NCBI RefSeq assembly: GCF_008629695.1
Contig: NZ_VWSH01000004.1
Coordinates: 620,001-684,000, forward strand
Direction: 5' to 3'
From: Taibaiella lutea
GTDB taxonomy: Bacteria; Bacteroidota; Bacteroidia; Chitinophagales; Chitinophagaceae
DNA: 64,000 nucleotides
In this document: in pieces, positions 17,274 through 24,277 of the stretch
Numbering within the stretch: the first letter of the stretch is position 1
How the letters are laid out: every line of letters starts with the position of its first letter
Notes under the pieces: generated by a model
What the model saw: the letters and a program-made list of their open reading frames with translations, nothing else
Told to the model about the DNA's origin: nothing
Databases searched by the model: none
Made by a program: the position numbers and the translations under genes

Positions 17274-18004
17274 TGTGTTACCACGTATCAACACCAAAGA
17301 AAGCTAAACTTGAAGCCAAAGCAAGAGAAGAGAACCTGGTTATCCAAGGTGAGTTTGAACAATACTACCATGTTTCCGGATTCGCCCGCCCATACTTACC
17401 GGTGACTATCAATACTGAACCTACTGTAATTCAACCTGCCCAATGGAAACTTATACCGCATTGGGTGGCCAATGAAGAAGGGGCAAAGAAATACTCCAAT
17501 ACGCTTAATGCTGAATCTACCGGCATTTTTGATAAAGCTTCATACAAGCCTTATATTCAAAAGTTCCGTGGTCTTTTATGGATTGACGGTTTTTACGAAC
17601 CGCATAAAGTTGAAGGCAAAAAGGAAACTGAGAATTACTACCTATACCGGCCCAACAATGAAATATTCACATTAGGAATTGTGTATTCTCCCTGGATAAA
17701 TAAAGACACCGGAGAATTGACACATACCATTGCTGTAATCACCACACACGCAAACGAATTGCTGGCCGAGATACACAATGAAAAGAAACGCATGCCTCTC
17801 GTTATATCAGAATCGGATAGGGAGGGATGGTTGCACGCTAAAACAAGGCCTGAGATTGAATCCTTCATGCAGCCTGCAGGAAATGATTACCTGTTAGGCC
17901 ATAAAATTACCGCCCGTGTAACGAGCGGCAAGCAAGATTTTAATATACCTGAAGTACAAGAAAAAGCGCCTGAAGAAAACAAGGATAGAGGATTATTGTT
18001 TTAA
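17273..18004 (+). CDS. SRAP-domain abasic-site shielding protein (YedK/HMCES family)
   Basis: A 243-aa SRAP protein. The N-terminus MCYHVS exposes the conserved Cys2 that forms a thiazolidine crosslink with abasic sites in single-stranded DNA. Other family landmarks are WGLIP-like KLIPHW, NTLNAES (Asn and Glu), GFYEPHK and the terminal histidine-type motif RMPLVI. It is translationally coupled to umuC (1-bp overlap), so the cassette joins lesion bypass with protection of abasic sites. The C-terminal tail is charged and likely disordered. Confidence 0.92.
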   Translation: MCYHVSTPKKAKLEAKAREENLVIQGEFEQYYHVSGFARPYLPVTINTEPTVIQPAQWKLIPHWVANEEGAKKYSNTLNAESTGIFDKASYKPYIQKFRGLLWIDGFYEPHKVEGKKETENYYLYRPNNEIFTLGIVYSPWINKDTGELTHTIAVITTHANELLAEIHNEKKRMPLVISESDREGWLHAKTRPEIESFMQPAGNDYLLGHKITARVTSGKQDFNIPEVQEKAPEENKDRGLLF

Positions 18005-18098
18005 CGACATTTAAAGAATTGCCACACAACAAAATTGTGAATACGTCGTTATTGATTTAGTTATTTGTAATTTTGAAAGGCAAATTATTCCTAAATAA

Positions 18099-18171
18099 TT
18101 TGGATTATTGCTCAAACTGGATATATTTGTATCAGAAAATAAATTTTAAAATATTTTTTAAAATTTATTTT
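18099..18171 (+). promoter_or_regulatory. Promoter and 15-bp inverted repeat before the HEPN operon
   Basis: A TTTG -33 box (18099-18102), a 19-bp spacer and an exact -7 box TATATTTG (18122-18129) form the best promoter in the region. Directly downstream, at the expected start of transcription, a perfect 15-bp inverted repeat (18136-18150 with 18157-18171, arm aaaataaattttaaa) lies 27 bp before the first start codon. It could be an operator for autoregulation or a 5' hairpin. Confidence 0.65.
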
Positions 18172-18198
18172 GCCCTGACCACCATATGAATTAAGTTA

Positions 18199-18606
18199 AT
18201 GAGTGAATTCATTCAAAAAGCAGAATATAACTATTTGGCTGCCAAAAACCTTATCAATGAAAATCTTTTTGCGCCAAGTATTAAATGTAGCTACTACAGA
18301 TGTGTACAAATAATGCTACACTATTTATATGATAAAAAGGGATTCAATGATAAAACATTTTATGAATCACGAACTACCTCTCGACACGGCTCTCACGCAC
18401 ATGCAATTTATTTAACTGGTTTAGATTTAATTACGAAATGCGATCGTGGTGATTATAAGTATTTTCAGGATAAAATACAGGTTTTAAAAGCCTTAAGAGA
18501 AAAATCAGATTATAAAAATTTGCCAATATCTAAAGATGAATCAAATGATGCCCTATCTATTTCAGATTCTCTTAGAAATATATTAATTAAAACATTGAAG
18601 CTATGA
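18199..18606 (+). CDS. HEPN-domain protein, candidate RNase toxin
   Basis: An all-helical 135-aa protein with HEPN features: a first helix AEYNYLAAKNLIN, a second helix SIKCSYYRCVQIMLHYLY with the conserved aromatic pair, and the R-x4-6-H signature in RTTSRHGSHAHAI (about 58-70). HEPN proteins are often metal-independent RNases in toxin-antitoxin and defence systems. Its stop overlaps the next start (ATGA), and a SecB-like chaperone gene follows. This order fits a toxin-antitoxin-chaperone module with this protein as toxin (inference). The HEPN call rests on motif and helix pattern only. Confidence 0.65.
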   Translation: MSEFIQKAEYNYLAAKNLINENLFAPSIKCSYYRCVQIMLHYLYDKKGFNDKTFYESRTTSRHGSHAHAIYLTGLDLITKCDRGDYKYFQDKIQVLKALREKSDYKNLPISKDESNDALSISDSLRNILIKTLKL

Positions 18607-19136
18607 AAAGCCAAATAAAATCTTTCCTCCTAGAAGAATTGACAAAATTACAAAAGCAATTTTGTAACATTAAAATAAAGTATGCCTTTAATATAGCTAT
18701 TGAAGTCCATATTGTTGAAATAACTCCAGATACGGAATATCATTCAAATGATCGACTTGATGAATCTTGGTTAAATATTGCTATGGATTTTATGAAGCGT
18801 TTCCCTAATGAAGAAATTTCTTTTATAACAGACGATTCTATTTTAAAAATTAAATCACCTGAATTTGTTTTACAGCCTGAGTATAGCATGATTTTTGACT
18901 CAGCCTCATTTGACTTAATATTTGATAACTTCTCTCCGATGATTGAAAGCTCCTATGACATTATTTCTGATACCATAGAATCAACTCAAATAGTTTACGA
19001 GACAATCAATAGTTCAATTCAAAAAGAGACCAACTATTTGCCAGGAATAAAGTTACTCACAGGAATGAAAAATAAGAGTGAGAGTGGAGTGAATAATAAA
19101 CTTATTGGCAGTACTCAATATGCAATGGCGGCTTAA
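18603..19136 (+). CDS. 177-aa partner of the HEPN protein, candidate antitoxin with chaperone-dependent tail
   Basis: Not recognised as a known family. The N-terminal 70 residues look alpha/beta (KYAFNIAIEVHIVEITPD), followed by an acidic stretch and a long C-terminal part with hydrophobic patches (PGIKLLTGM, KLIGSTQYAMAA). It overlaps the HEPN gene by 4 bp and ends 9 bp before the SecB-like gene. In known chaperone-dependent modules the antitoxin has a C-terminal chaperone-addiction segment, and this tail is a candidate (inference). The tail also holds NYLPGIK, a motif shared with the small proteins encoded just downstream. Confidence 0.5.
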   Translation: MKSQIKSFLLEELTKLQKQFCNIKIKYAFNIAIEVHIVEITPDTEYHSNDRLDESWLNIAMDFMKRFPNEEISFITDDSILKIKSPEFVLQPEYSMIFDSASFDLIFDNFSPMIESSYDIISDTIESTQIVYETINSSIQKETNYLPGIKLLTGMKNKSESGVNNKLIGSTQYAMAA

Positions 19137-19145
19137 AATTACACC

Positions 19146-19589
19146 ATGACCACAAAAATCCATACCGCATCTTATAGAATTGAAGATGTAATTATCATTG
19201 AGAGCAACTTTAAAAGAGATTTATCCATTAACGATGACGATGGATCAATAAAAAATCACATAAGCCTAAAAAACTCTTCAGAAAAAGATCCAGACAATAA
19301 TAATTTCTGGATAATAACAGAAGCAAACATTGAGGGTAAACAAGGAGAGAAGTCAGTATTTTCTGCTAAAGTTGTTATTGTTGGCATTTTCGAAAAGATA
19401 GGTGAAGGTGAATTGGAAATGGAAACATTTAAAAGAATAAATGGGCCCGCTATGCTATTCCCTTTTTTACGAGAGCACATTGCAACAAATTGTGTCAAGG
19501 CTGGAATGAAAAAAATATTGCTTCCACCAATAAATTTCACTAAACAAGATGATGACGAGAGCGGTGAGAGTGAAGGTCTTCAAGATTAA
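19146..19589 (+). CDS. SecB-like chaperone
   Basis: A 147-aa SecB-fold protein. The C-terminal half follows SecB closely: a beta strand FSAKVVIVGIFEKIGE, then INGPAMLFPFLREHIA (equal to the CPNILFPYARE region of E. coli SecB), then KILLPPINF (equal to LNLAPVNF), with an acidic tail. Canonical SecB is mainly proteobacterial. SecB-like proteins elsewhere are often the chaperone of toxin-antitoxin-chaperone systems (Rv1957 in Mycobacterium tuberculosis and CmdC in E. coli CmdTAC). Here it is the third gene of the HEPN operon, closed by a strong terminator, so it most likely controls the folding of the 177-aa partner. Confidence 0.82.
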   Translation: MTTKIHTASYRIEDVIIIESNFKRDLSINDDDGSIKNHISLKNSSEKDPDNNNFWIITEANIEGKQGEKSVFSAKVVIVGIFEKIGEGELEMETFKRINGPAMLFPFLREHIATNCVKAGMKKILLPPINFTKQDDDESGESEGLQD

Positions 19590-19599
19590 TTTAAAAACG

Positions 19600-19638
19600 A
19601 AATAAAATTGCAGCAAATAAATTGCTGCAATTTTATTT
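19600..19638 (+). terminator. Intrinsic terminator ending the HEPN/SecB operon
   Basis: A perfect 17-bp stem (arm aaataaaattgcagcaa with complement 19622-19638) and T-rich 3' arm. It ends only 3 bp before the next start codon, so the following gene would need readthrough. Confidence 0.8.
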
Positions 19639-19641
19639 TAC

Positions 19642-19869
19642 ATGTCTCCTATGGAACCAATTTACAAAGAAGAGAACTCGTTGCCCGGTATCAAATCAAT
19701 AGAAATATATGAAGCTGTGATCGAAGATGATAATTCCCTTTATCCTATTAAGGTTAATCAAAAGGATTACACTCTAAGAATGAACGCTGAGGGATTCTGG
19801 AGGGTTGAAGGGCTATCTGAAGAAATGAGTGTTTACATAGGTGAGCTTGTCGAATTTCACGAATTATAA
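19642..19869 (+). CDS. Small LPGIK-family protein, 75 aa
   Basis: Not recognised outside this window. It contains NSLPGIKSIEIYEA, then YPIKVNQKDYTLRM, a Trp (FWRVEG) and VYIGELVEF near the end. The next gene, the minus-strand gene at 22606 and a remnant at 23541-23639 share this pattern: LPG/LPD near the start, tyrosine-rich beta segments, a central Trp and a final YIG-type strand. It starts 3 bp after the terminator of the chaperone operon. Function is unknown; proximity suggests a link to the HEPN operon. Confidence 0.55.
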   Translation: MSPMEPIYKEENSLPGIKSIEIYEAVIEDDNSLYPIKVNQKDYTLRMNAEGFWRVEGLSEEMSVYIGELVEFHEL

Positions 19870-19871
19870 TC

Positions 19872-20105
19872 ATGGAATATCCTCGCCTCACACTTATCAA
19901 TCAGCTGCCTGATGTAAAAATGATTGAAATATTTGCTCCTTTCGAGCAAAACAATAGAATGGTGTATCCAGTAACTGTTGACGGGCTTAAAACTACTTTT
20001 GAAAATACAGGCATTCATGCATGGACGGCAAAAGGCTTCGGCCTGGCATTTTCGCAAGAATTAATTGATTATATTGGTGCTGAAATTGAACAATTTGAAA
20101 TATAA
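19872..20105 (+). CDS. Small LPGIK-family protein, 77 aa
   Basis: A paralogue of the preceding gene, 2 bp downstream. Aligned landmarks are NQLPDVKMIEIF (against NSLPGIKSIEIY), YPVTVDGL (against YPIKVNQK), a central Trp in HAWTAKGF and DYIGAEIEQFEI at the C-terminus (against VYIGELVEFHEL). The two are probably co-transcribed. No function is known. The C-terminal end matches the remnant at 23541-23639 almost exactly. Confidence 0.55.
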   Translation: MEYPRLTLINQLPDVKMIEIFAPFEQNNRMVYPVTVDGLKTTFENTGIHAWTAKGFGLAFSQELIDYIGAEIEQFEI

Positions 20106-20111
20106 ATTTGA

Positions 20112-20888
20112 TCACTCTATTATAACCATATTAAAAGTTGTCCCCATTCCAGATTCTCCAGATTGAAACATCCATACTGTGAAATATTCATTTGTTACCT
20201 CCATAAGCTTATACTCATCGTAATTCACAGTTTCTATGTATACAATCGGCGGATTTGGAAATGTTGGTAACCCTTCCCCATTACTTCTTTTAATGTCCTT
20301 AAAATAATATTTGACCATATCACCGCCTTGTTTTTTATTAAAAGGTACATTTCTAATTACATACACTCCACTTTTGACAATATCCTTGTCACTAATGCTA
20401 TTAATCACTTCCGCCAGTTGATTAACTTTTCTTGAAAGGTTATCTGCTGAGCTTCCAGTATTTTCAACTATAGTAGAAGTGTTTTTATCTTTATTAATTA
20501 AATCATTGTATTTCCCGTCTAACTGTTGATATTTCGTTTGTATATCAATAAATCTTGTAGCCATTAAATCTTGACTATCCCTTAATACATTTATAGAATC
20601 CTGAGCATTCTTTAATTCGGGATCCAGTTTACCATGAATAGTAGAGGAAATCGAATCAGATATTGAAGACAATTCCTTCCTACCAATTAAAGCAACGACA
20701 GCAATTATGAGGGGAAAAACTGCTGTTATGTATTGCATCCTGTACTTTACTTCATAATATTTAGCTTCATCAATTCTTGCATTTGCATGGGTCTGTTTTG
20801 CCCTTTTTCTGTCATCCCTTATACTGACGAACAGTAAAATGCCAATTGTCAAAAGTAATAATGTGATAATAAGTCCGAGGTATTCCAT
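20112..20888 (-). CDS. Membrane-anchored coiled-coil protein, 258 aa
   Basis: Not recognised. Two membrane segments are clear (LGLIITLLLLTIGILLFVSI at 4-23 and YITAVFPLIIAVVALIG at about 53-69). A long helical, probably coiled-coil region follows (about 75-175, SISDSISSTI, LRDSQDLMATRF, LSRKVNQLAEVI) and then a beta-type C-terminal domain (PIVYIETVNYDEY, TTFNMVIIE). That layout suggests a membrane-tethered sensor or effector. It converges with the LPGIK pair, 7 bp away, and stands alone on the minus strand of the accessory region. Confidence 0.6.
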   Translation of the reverse strand: MEYLGLIITLLLLTIGILLFVSIRDDRKRAKQTHANARIDEAKYYEVKYRMQYITAVFPLIIAVVALIGRKELSSISDSISSTIHGKLDPELKNAQDSINVLRDSQDLMATRFIDIQTKYQQLDGKYNDLINKDKNTSTIVENTGSSADNLSRKVNQLAEVINSISDKDIVKSGVYVIRNVPFNKKQGGDMVKYYFKDIKRSNGEGLPTFPNPPIVYIETVNYDEYKLMEVTNEYFTVWMFQSGESGMGTTFNMVIIE

Positions 20889-21050
20889 ATGGGTAATTTG
20901 AGTTTAATAAACGAAATTAAATATATTTTTGAATTTTAAGTATCTATAATTACCTACCATTAGGTATAGGAATGCCCTCATGTCGTCAGTTACTTTGCAT
21001 TATAAAATTTTATTATTATGCAAAAAATTCCAACATCCTTTCAGGTATAA

Positions 21051-21347
21051 ATGAAGTATCAGGATTTATGTAGTCAAGGCAAAGGTATACAAGACCTTTC
21101 GTCTATCGAACGTATCATTATTGGCGCTCCCATTTTCACCTTATTTCAGGAATGGCTATTCCGCAAAAGGTTACTGGCTGTTTTGAAAGAAAGCTTTAAA
21201 GAGCCTGAATCCTATGTAAAATTTGAGGCTTTTATTGAGAGATATCCGAAAACCGAAAATGGACGGCAGCAGCTGGCCATTCTATTGAGTGATGCGAGGA
21301 TTGACTTTCGGATAATTAATGGCTATACTAGACGGAAATATAATTAA
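21051..21347 (+). CDS. Hypothetical protein, 98 aa
   Basis: Not recognised. A helical, basic protein containing SSIERIIIGAPIFTLFQEWLF and two further amphipathic helices (LLAVLKESFKEPE, GRQQLAILLSDARIDF). No membrane segment is convincing. It stands alone in the accessory region with no clear partner. Confidence 0.5.
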   Translation: MKYQDLCSQGKGIQDLSSIERIIIGAPIFTLFQEWLFRKRLLAVLKESFKEPESYVKFEAFIERYPKTENGRQQLAILLSDARIDFRIINGYTRRKYN

Positions 21348-21472
21348 ACATCAAACAGGCCAGAATAATATTCCGAGCAGCTTATTGTAATTCTATCACA
21401 ATATTCAATTATTAATGATACTATCGCAACTTTACCTCCGCGTTTCTGTTGTTGGATTCTAATATAGAATCA

Positions 21473-21544
21473 ATGAAAAAAAGAGTTATCATAACATTGT
21501 GTATTGGAGCTATCACAGTCTTATTAATCTTGAAACTGATGTAA
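21473..21544 (+). CDS. 23-aa hydrophobic peptide
   Basis: ATG followed by 22 codons and TAA. The product has a short basic N-terminus (MKKR) and one hydrophobic segment (VIITLCIGAITVLLILKL) that would span a membrane. Size and make-up are like type I toxins or small membrane regulators, but a short hydrophobic stretch could also arise by chance in AT-rich DNA. A promoter-like region (cgcaactttacc) lies about 40 bp upstream. Confidence 0.3.
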   Translation: MKKRVIITLCIGAITVLLILKLM

Positions 21545-21628
21545 AATTACAGTGGTTGAAAATATGTATCCATAATCTAATCGTGTAAATTCTGTTGTCT
21601 TACAAATTCTTTTTTTTGTTTTATTTTT

Positions 21629-21705
21629 TACTTTTGCAACGGTATTTTCTATGGCTAGAAATACATTTGTTTAAGCATGCAGTTTTAAAGCTGCATGCTT
21701 TTTTT
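21629..21705 (+). ncRNA. Short promoter-terminator unit, candidate small RNA of about 60 nt
   Basis: An exact -7 element TACTTTTG (21629-21636) would start transcription near 21643. A perfect 10-bp terminator stem aagcatgcag/ctgcatgctt (21673-21682, 21691-21700) with a T tract ends it near 21702. The only reading frame inside is a 7-codon ATG...TAA. This fits a small RNA or a leader-peptide unit. The -33 region is T-rich without a well-spaced TTTG. Confidence 0.45.
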
Positions 21706-22184
21706 GAACTATTAAACCGATATTTCGTTATCAATGCGGTTAACGATTATCCTATATAATTGTTTAGTGAAATTGAAAAGTATGCCTCCCGGTATGCTTT
21801 TCTTTTTTAGCCGTGCTTAATCATTATAAATACATTTAATTAACGATTGAGTTGAAAAGCAAAGTGCAGGACAGGAATTTTTTAGATTAATTTAAATGCC
21901 ATTTTCTTGTGCATTTTTTTCAGTTAATTATAAGCTACAAGAGCTTAAGCCGGCCCAAGAATGTGGCGGCATTAACCGCGTCATAATAATTATGACTGAC
22001 ATACTACATTACGAACTGCGTTTTGTTCATCTCAATTTACCGAATCACTAATTACTTTGTGGAAAGTAATAATTTATAAAAAATAATTATTCCAAACTTA
22101 ACCTTATCTTCATCTTCTGTTATTTATTCAGGGTTGAGCTAATGCTTTGAATCTTCTAGCGGATTACCTAATCCATCAAAGAAA
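21706..22184. other. Gene-free stretch with a terminator and a perfect palindrome
   Basis: No gene was found in these 479 bases. A terminator-like hairpin lies at 21776-21801 (aaaagtatgcc/ggtatgctttt with two G-T pairs, then T-rich), although no gene precedes it. A perfect 17-base palindrome, gtcataataattatgac, lies at 21980-21996, about 190 bp before the LytTR regulator gene, and is a candidate protein-binding site. A second AT-rich inverted repeat lies near 22067-22092. Confidence 0.5.
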
Positions 22185-22562
22185 ATGAATAGTAAAAGCA
22201 AAATCACCGGAGAACCTATTTCGGAAGAAACAAACAATTCCTATCTATTTATAAAAACTGGAATTCGATATGAAAAATTGAATATCGCAGACTTAATGTT
22301 TGTTAAGACAGAGGGGAAATACATTGGTCTCATTTTTAAGGACGGGAAACGATTACTCAGGATTTCATTGGTTAATTTCCTAAAAGAAACTATTCAAATT
22401 AATTTGGTAAGAGTCCATAAATGTTTCGCAATAAATACCGAATTTATAACCTCACATGCAACAAAAGAAGTAATGATATTGGATTATAAAATACCTATAG
22501 GCAGACAGTATAAAGAGTTTTGGCAAAAATATCTGATTGGAAAGGATAACGACAAAAAGTAA
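22185..22562 (+). CDS. Solo LytTR DNA-binding regulator
   Basis: A 125-aa protein that is essentially one LytTR domain. It begins FIKTGIRYEKLNIADLMFVK, then GKYIGLIF, LRISLVNFLKE, the typical RVHKCFAINTEFI and ends with IPIGRQYKEFWQKYL. LytTR domains bind direct repeats as response-regulator outputs. Here the receiver domain is absent, so activity would not depend on phosphorylation of this chain. It is a plausible regulator of the prophage accessory genes. No phage CI-type repressor was seen elsewhere in the window. Confidence 0.85.
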   Translation: MNSKSKITGEPISEETNNSYLFIKTGIRYEKLNIADLMFVKTEGKYIGLIFKDGKRLLRISLVNFLKETIQINLVRVHKCFAINTEFITSHATKEVMILDYKIPIGRQYKEFWQKYLIGKDNDKK

Positions 22563-22605
22563 AGGTGTATATTATCAAATGTGATTCTGAGTCTTATCTA
22601 ATATT

Positions 22606-22869
22606 CTAAATTGAATTATCATCAATGTAACATCCTATGCAATTCAACATATCATCTCCATGCTTTGTGACACTATCTCCGGATACCCACATGTGATTGC
22701 CATTCTTTCGAACCGAGAACGTGTTTTCCCCAATATTAACTGAGTAGTTTTTGTAAATACTATCATCTCCTGGCATCCTTTTTACACTAAACGCATTGAT
22801 TGAACTTTCGGGAATCATACCAGGTAAATTATTATCTTCCATTTTAATGTATTTTACAATGTAAGACAA
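22606..22869 (-). CDS. Small LPGIK-family protein, 87 aa (or 78 aa)
   Basis: Shares the pattern of the genes at 19642 and 19872: NNLPGMIPESSINAF near the start, YSVNIGENTFSVRKNG, a central Trp in HMWVSG and NCIGCYIDD at the end. It is on the opposite strand to the others. An internal ATG at codon 10 (MEDNNLPG, 22842) gives a start position closer to that of the paralogues. Function is unknown. Confidence 0.5.
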   Translation of the reverse strand: MSYIVKYIKMEDNNLPGMIPESSINAFSVKRMPGDDSIYKNYSVNIGENTFSVRKNGNHMWVSGDSVTKHGDDMLNCIGCYIDDNSI

Positions 22870-23211
22870 GGTAGTTATAATTAAAACATAACTACTATTA
22901 TTTAACTGTTATTAACATGCCAATGGGAAGAGAGAATAACAAAAGCACACCGAATGGGAGTAAAGTGTGCTTTTAATCTGGGTAGAATCGACTTAACCAG
23001 AGTAACACAAAAGTATTCTAATTCTATAACTGTTTATCACAACAGTTTATTAAACTTGCTACTGAACTATTACTGCCTTTCCATGTTGTGTTAGATAATT
23101 AAATGTTTCTCCTAATTCATTTGATTTGTGTTATTGTTCAGAAAGGTAGCGATTGCATGTCGCTACCTTTTTTATATTTAAACCTGTATTCCTACAAATA
23201 AATTTCGGTAT
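22870..23211. other. Gene-free stretch with two terminator-like hairpins
   Basis: No gene was found. Two hairpins are clear: 22941-22974 (aaaagcacac/gtgtgctttt) and 23142-23170 (aaaggtagcga/tcgctaccttt, then a T tract). Neither follows a plus-strand gene within 350 bp, so they may close short untranslated transcripts. Confidence 0.45.
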
Positions 23212-23400
23212 ATGCTAGAATCTTATGTCTTATTCCTTAAAGGTAATCAGCTATTAAGCTACAATTTGCTAAATGGCAATTCCTTTACAATCCTAACCAA
23301 CGATGAAATATCATACCTTTCAGATGTCATTTCAAAAAGAGATTTATTGATTACAAACAATAGACAGTTAAAGAGATTGTTGCAATGTGGTCATATTTAG
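23212..23400 (+). CDS. Hypothetical protein, 62 aa
   Basis: Not recognised. A compact small protein (MLESYVLFLKGNQLL at the start, ISYLSDVISKRDLLI in the middle). It lies between two terminator-like hairpins (23142-23170 and 23413-23443), so it may be an independent unit. The frame is short and AT-rich and could be chance. Confidence 0.35.
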   Translation: MLESYVLFLKGNQLLSYNLLNGNSFTILTNDEISYLSDVISKRDLLITNNRQLKRLLQCGHI

Positions 23401-23412
23401 TTCATTAAATGA

Positions 23413-23443
23413 GAAAACACACCCGGATGGAGAGTGTGCTTTC
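23413..23443 (+). terminator. Terminator-like hairpin
   Basis: gaaaacacac pairs with gtgtgctttc except for one A-C mismatch, followed by tttttc. It resembles the hairpin at 22941-22974 in both stem and loop. Confidence 0.5.
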
Positions 23444-23540
23444 TTTTTCATTAGATTGGTTAATCGAAAAACAAAAGTAGACTAAGCAATTGAATACTTT
23501 TCATAAGCTTTCCTTAAACTTATGTCATAGGGCTCTCTCT

Positions 23541-23639
23541 TCCATTTTATACTTATATGCCGCAGCTTATTTCGGACCTTTGTTACCTCTCAATGAATTA
23601 ATTAACTATATTGGTAATGAAATTGAACAGTTTGAATAG
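23541..23639 (+). pseudogene. 3' remnant of an LPGIK-family gene
   Basis: An open stretch without a start codon ends with NELINYIGNEIEQFE and TAG at 23637-23639. This matches the C-terminus of the gene at 19872 (QELIDYIGAEIEQFE). The upstream part is degraded, with only weak similarity (YAAAYFG against AWTAKGF). It shows past duplication or recombination in this region. Confidence 0.55.
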
Positions 23640-23689
23640 TAATATTCAGTTTTACATTTGACTGAAGTGTTTTATGATTTTAAAAGTAA

Positions 23690-24223
23690 ATGTATTTAAT
23701 GATGACAATAGCAAAACTCAATGAAGCTATTAGGCTTTCGTTACAACAAGAAAACTACTATAGCGCTTTGGCACTCGCTCTAACCATGCCCGACATTTGC
23801 GGTAAGATGGAGTTTCCAAAATTAGGAAGCGAAGCAAGATCAAAAAATTGGTTTGACAAATACATGCGCAAAAATTATGAATGTGAAATAATGGAAAAAC
23901 ATGTGGTGTTTATGACAGCTGGTGATTGCTATGCTTTGCGGTGCAGCTTCTTACATGAAGCCAAAGATGACATTGAACACCAAAGAGCAAGTGATACTTT
24001 GAAAAGGTTTCAGTTTACAACGCTAGGCATTCATAGGATTAAAACTGATGAGATCCTTAATCTCAATGTGTCAAATTTTTGCCTTGAAATATGTGCAGCT
24101 GTAGACGAATGGATTGATGGGGTATCTTCTGATAATGAAATAATGGAGAGGACAAATCTTTTGCTAACAATTAAAGACTCAACTTATTCCCCTATCCCAT
24201 TTGTAACGATAGGGAATAAGTAA
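23690..24223 (+). CDS. HEPN-like protein, 177 aa
   Basis: A helical protein beginning MYLMMTIAKLNEAIRLSL; the true start may be the second or third Met. The motif GDCYALRCSFLHEA (about 85-98) contains R-x4-H and resembles the catalytic helix of some HEPN families. Further helices follow. Related proteins are common as hypothetical proteins in mobile regions (recalled, not checked). It converges with the lysis genes at the end of the accessory block. A toxin or defence role is possible but unproven. Confidence 0.55.
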   Translation: MYLMMTIAKLNEAIRLSLQQENYYSALALALTMPDICGKMEFPKLGSEARSKNWFDKYMRKNYECEIMEKHVVFMTAGDCYALRCSFLHEAKDDIEHQRASDTLKRFQFTTLGIHRIKTDEILNLNVSNFCLEICAAVDEWIDGVSSDNEIMERTNLLLTIKDSTYSPIPFVTIGNK

Positions 24224-24277
24224 TTCCACAAAATATTACTTTAATTCATTTGATTTGATATAACCATACAGTTCTGG

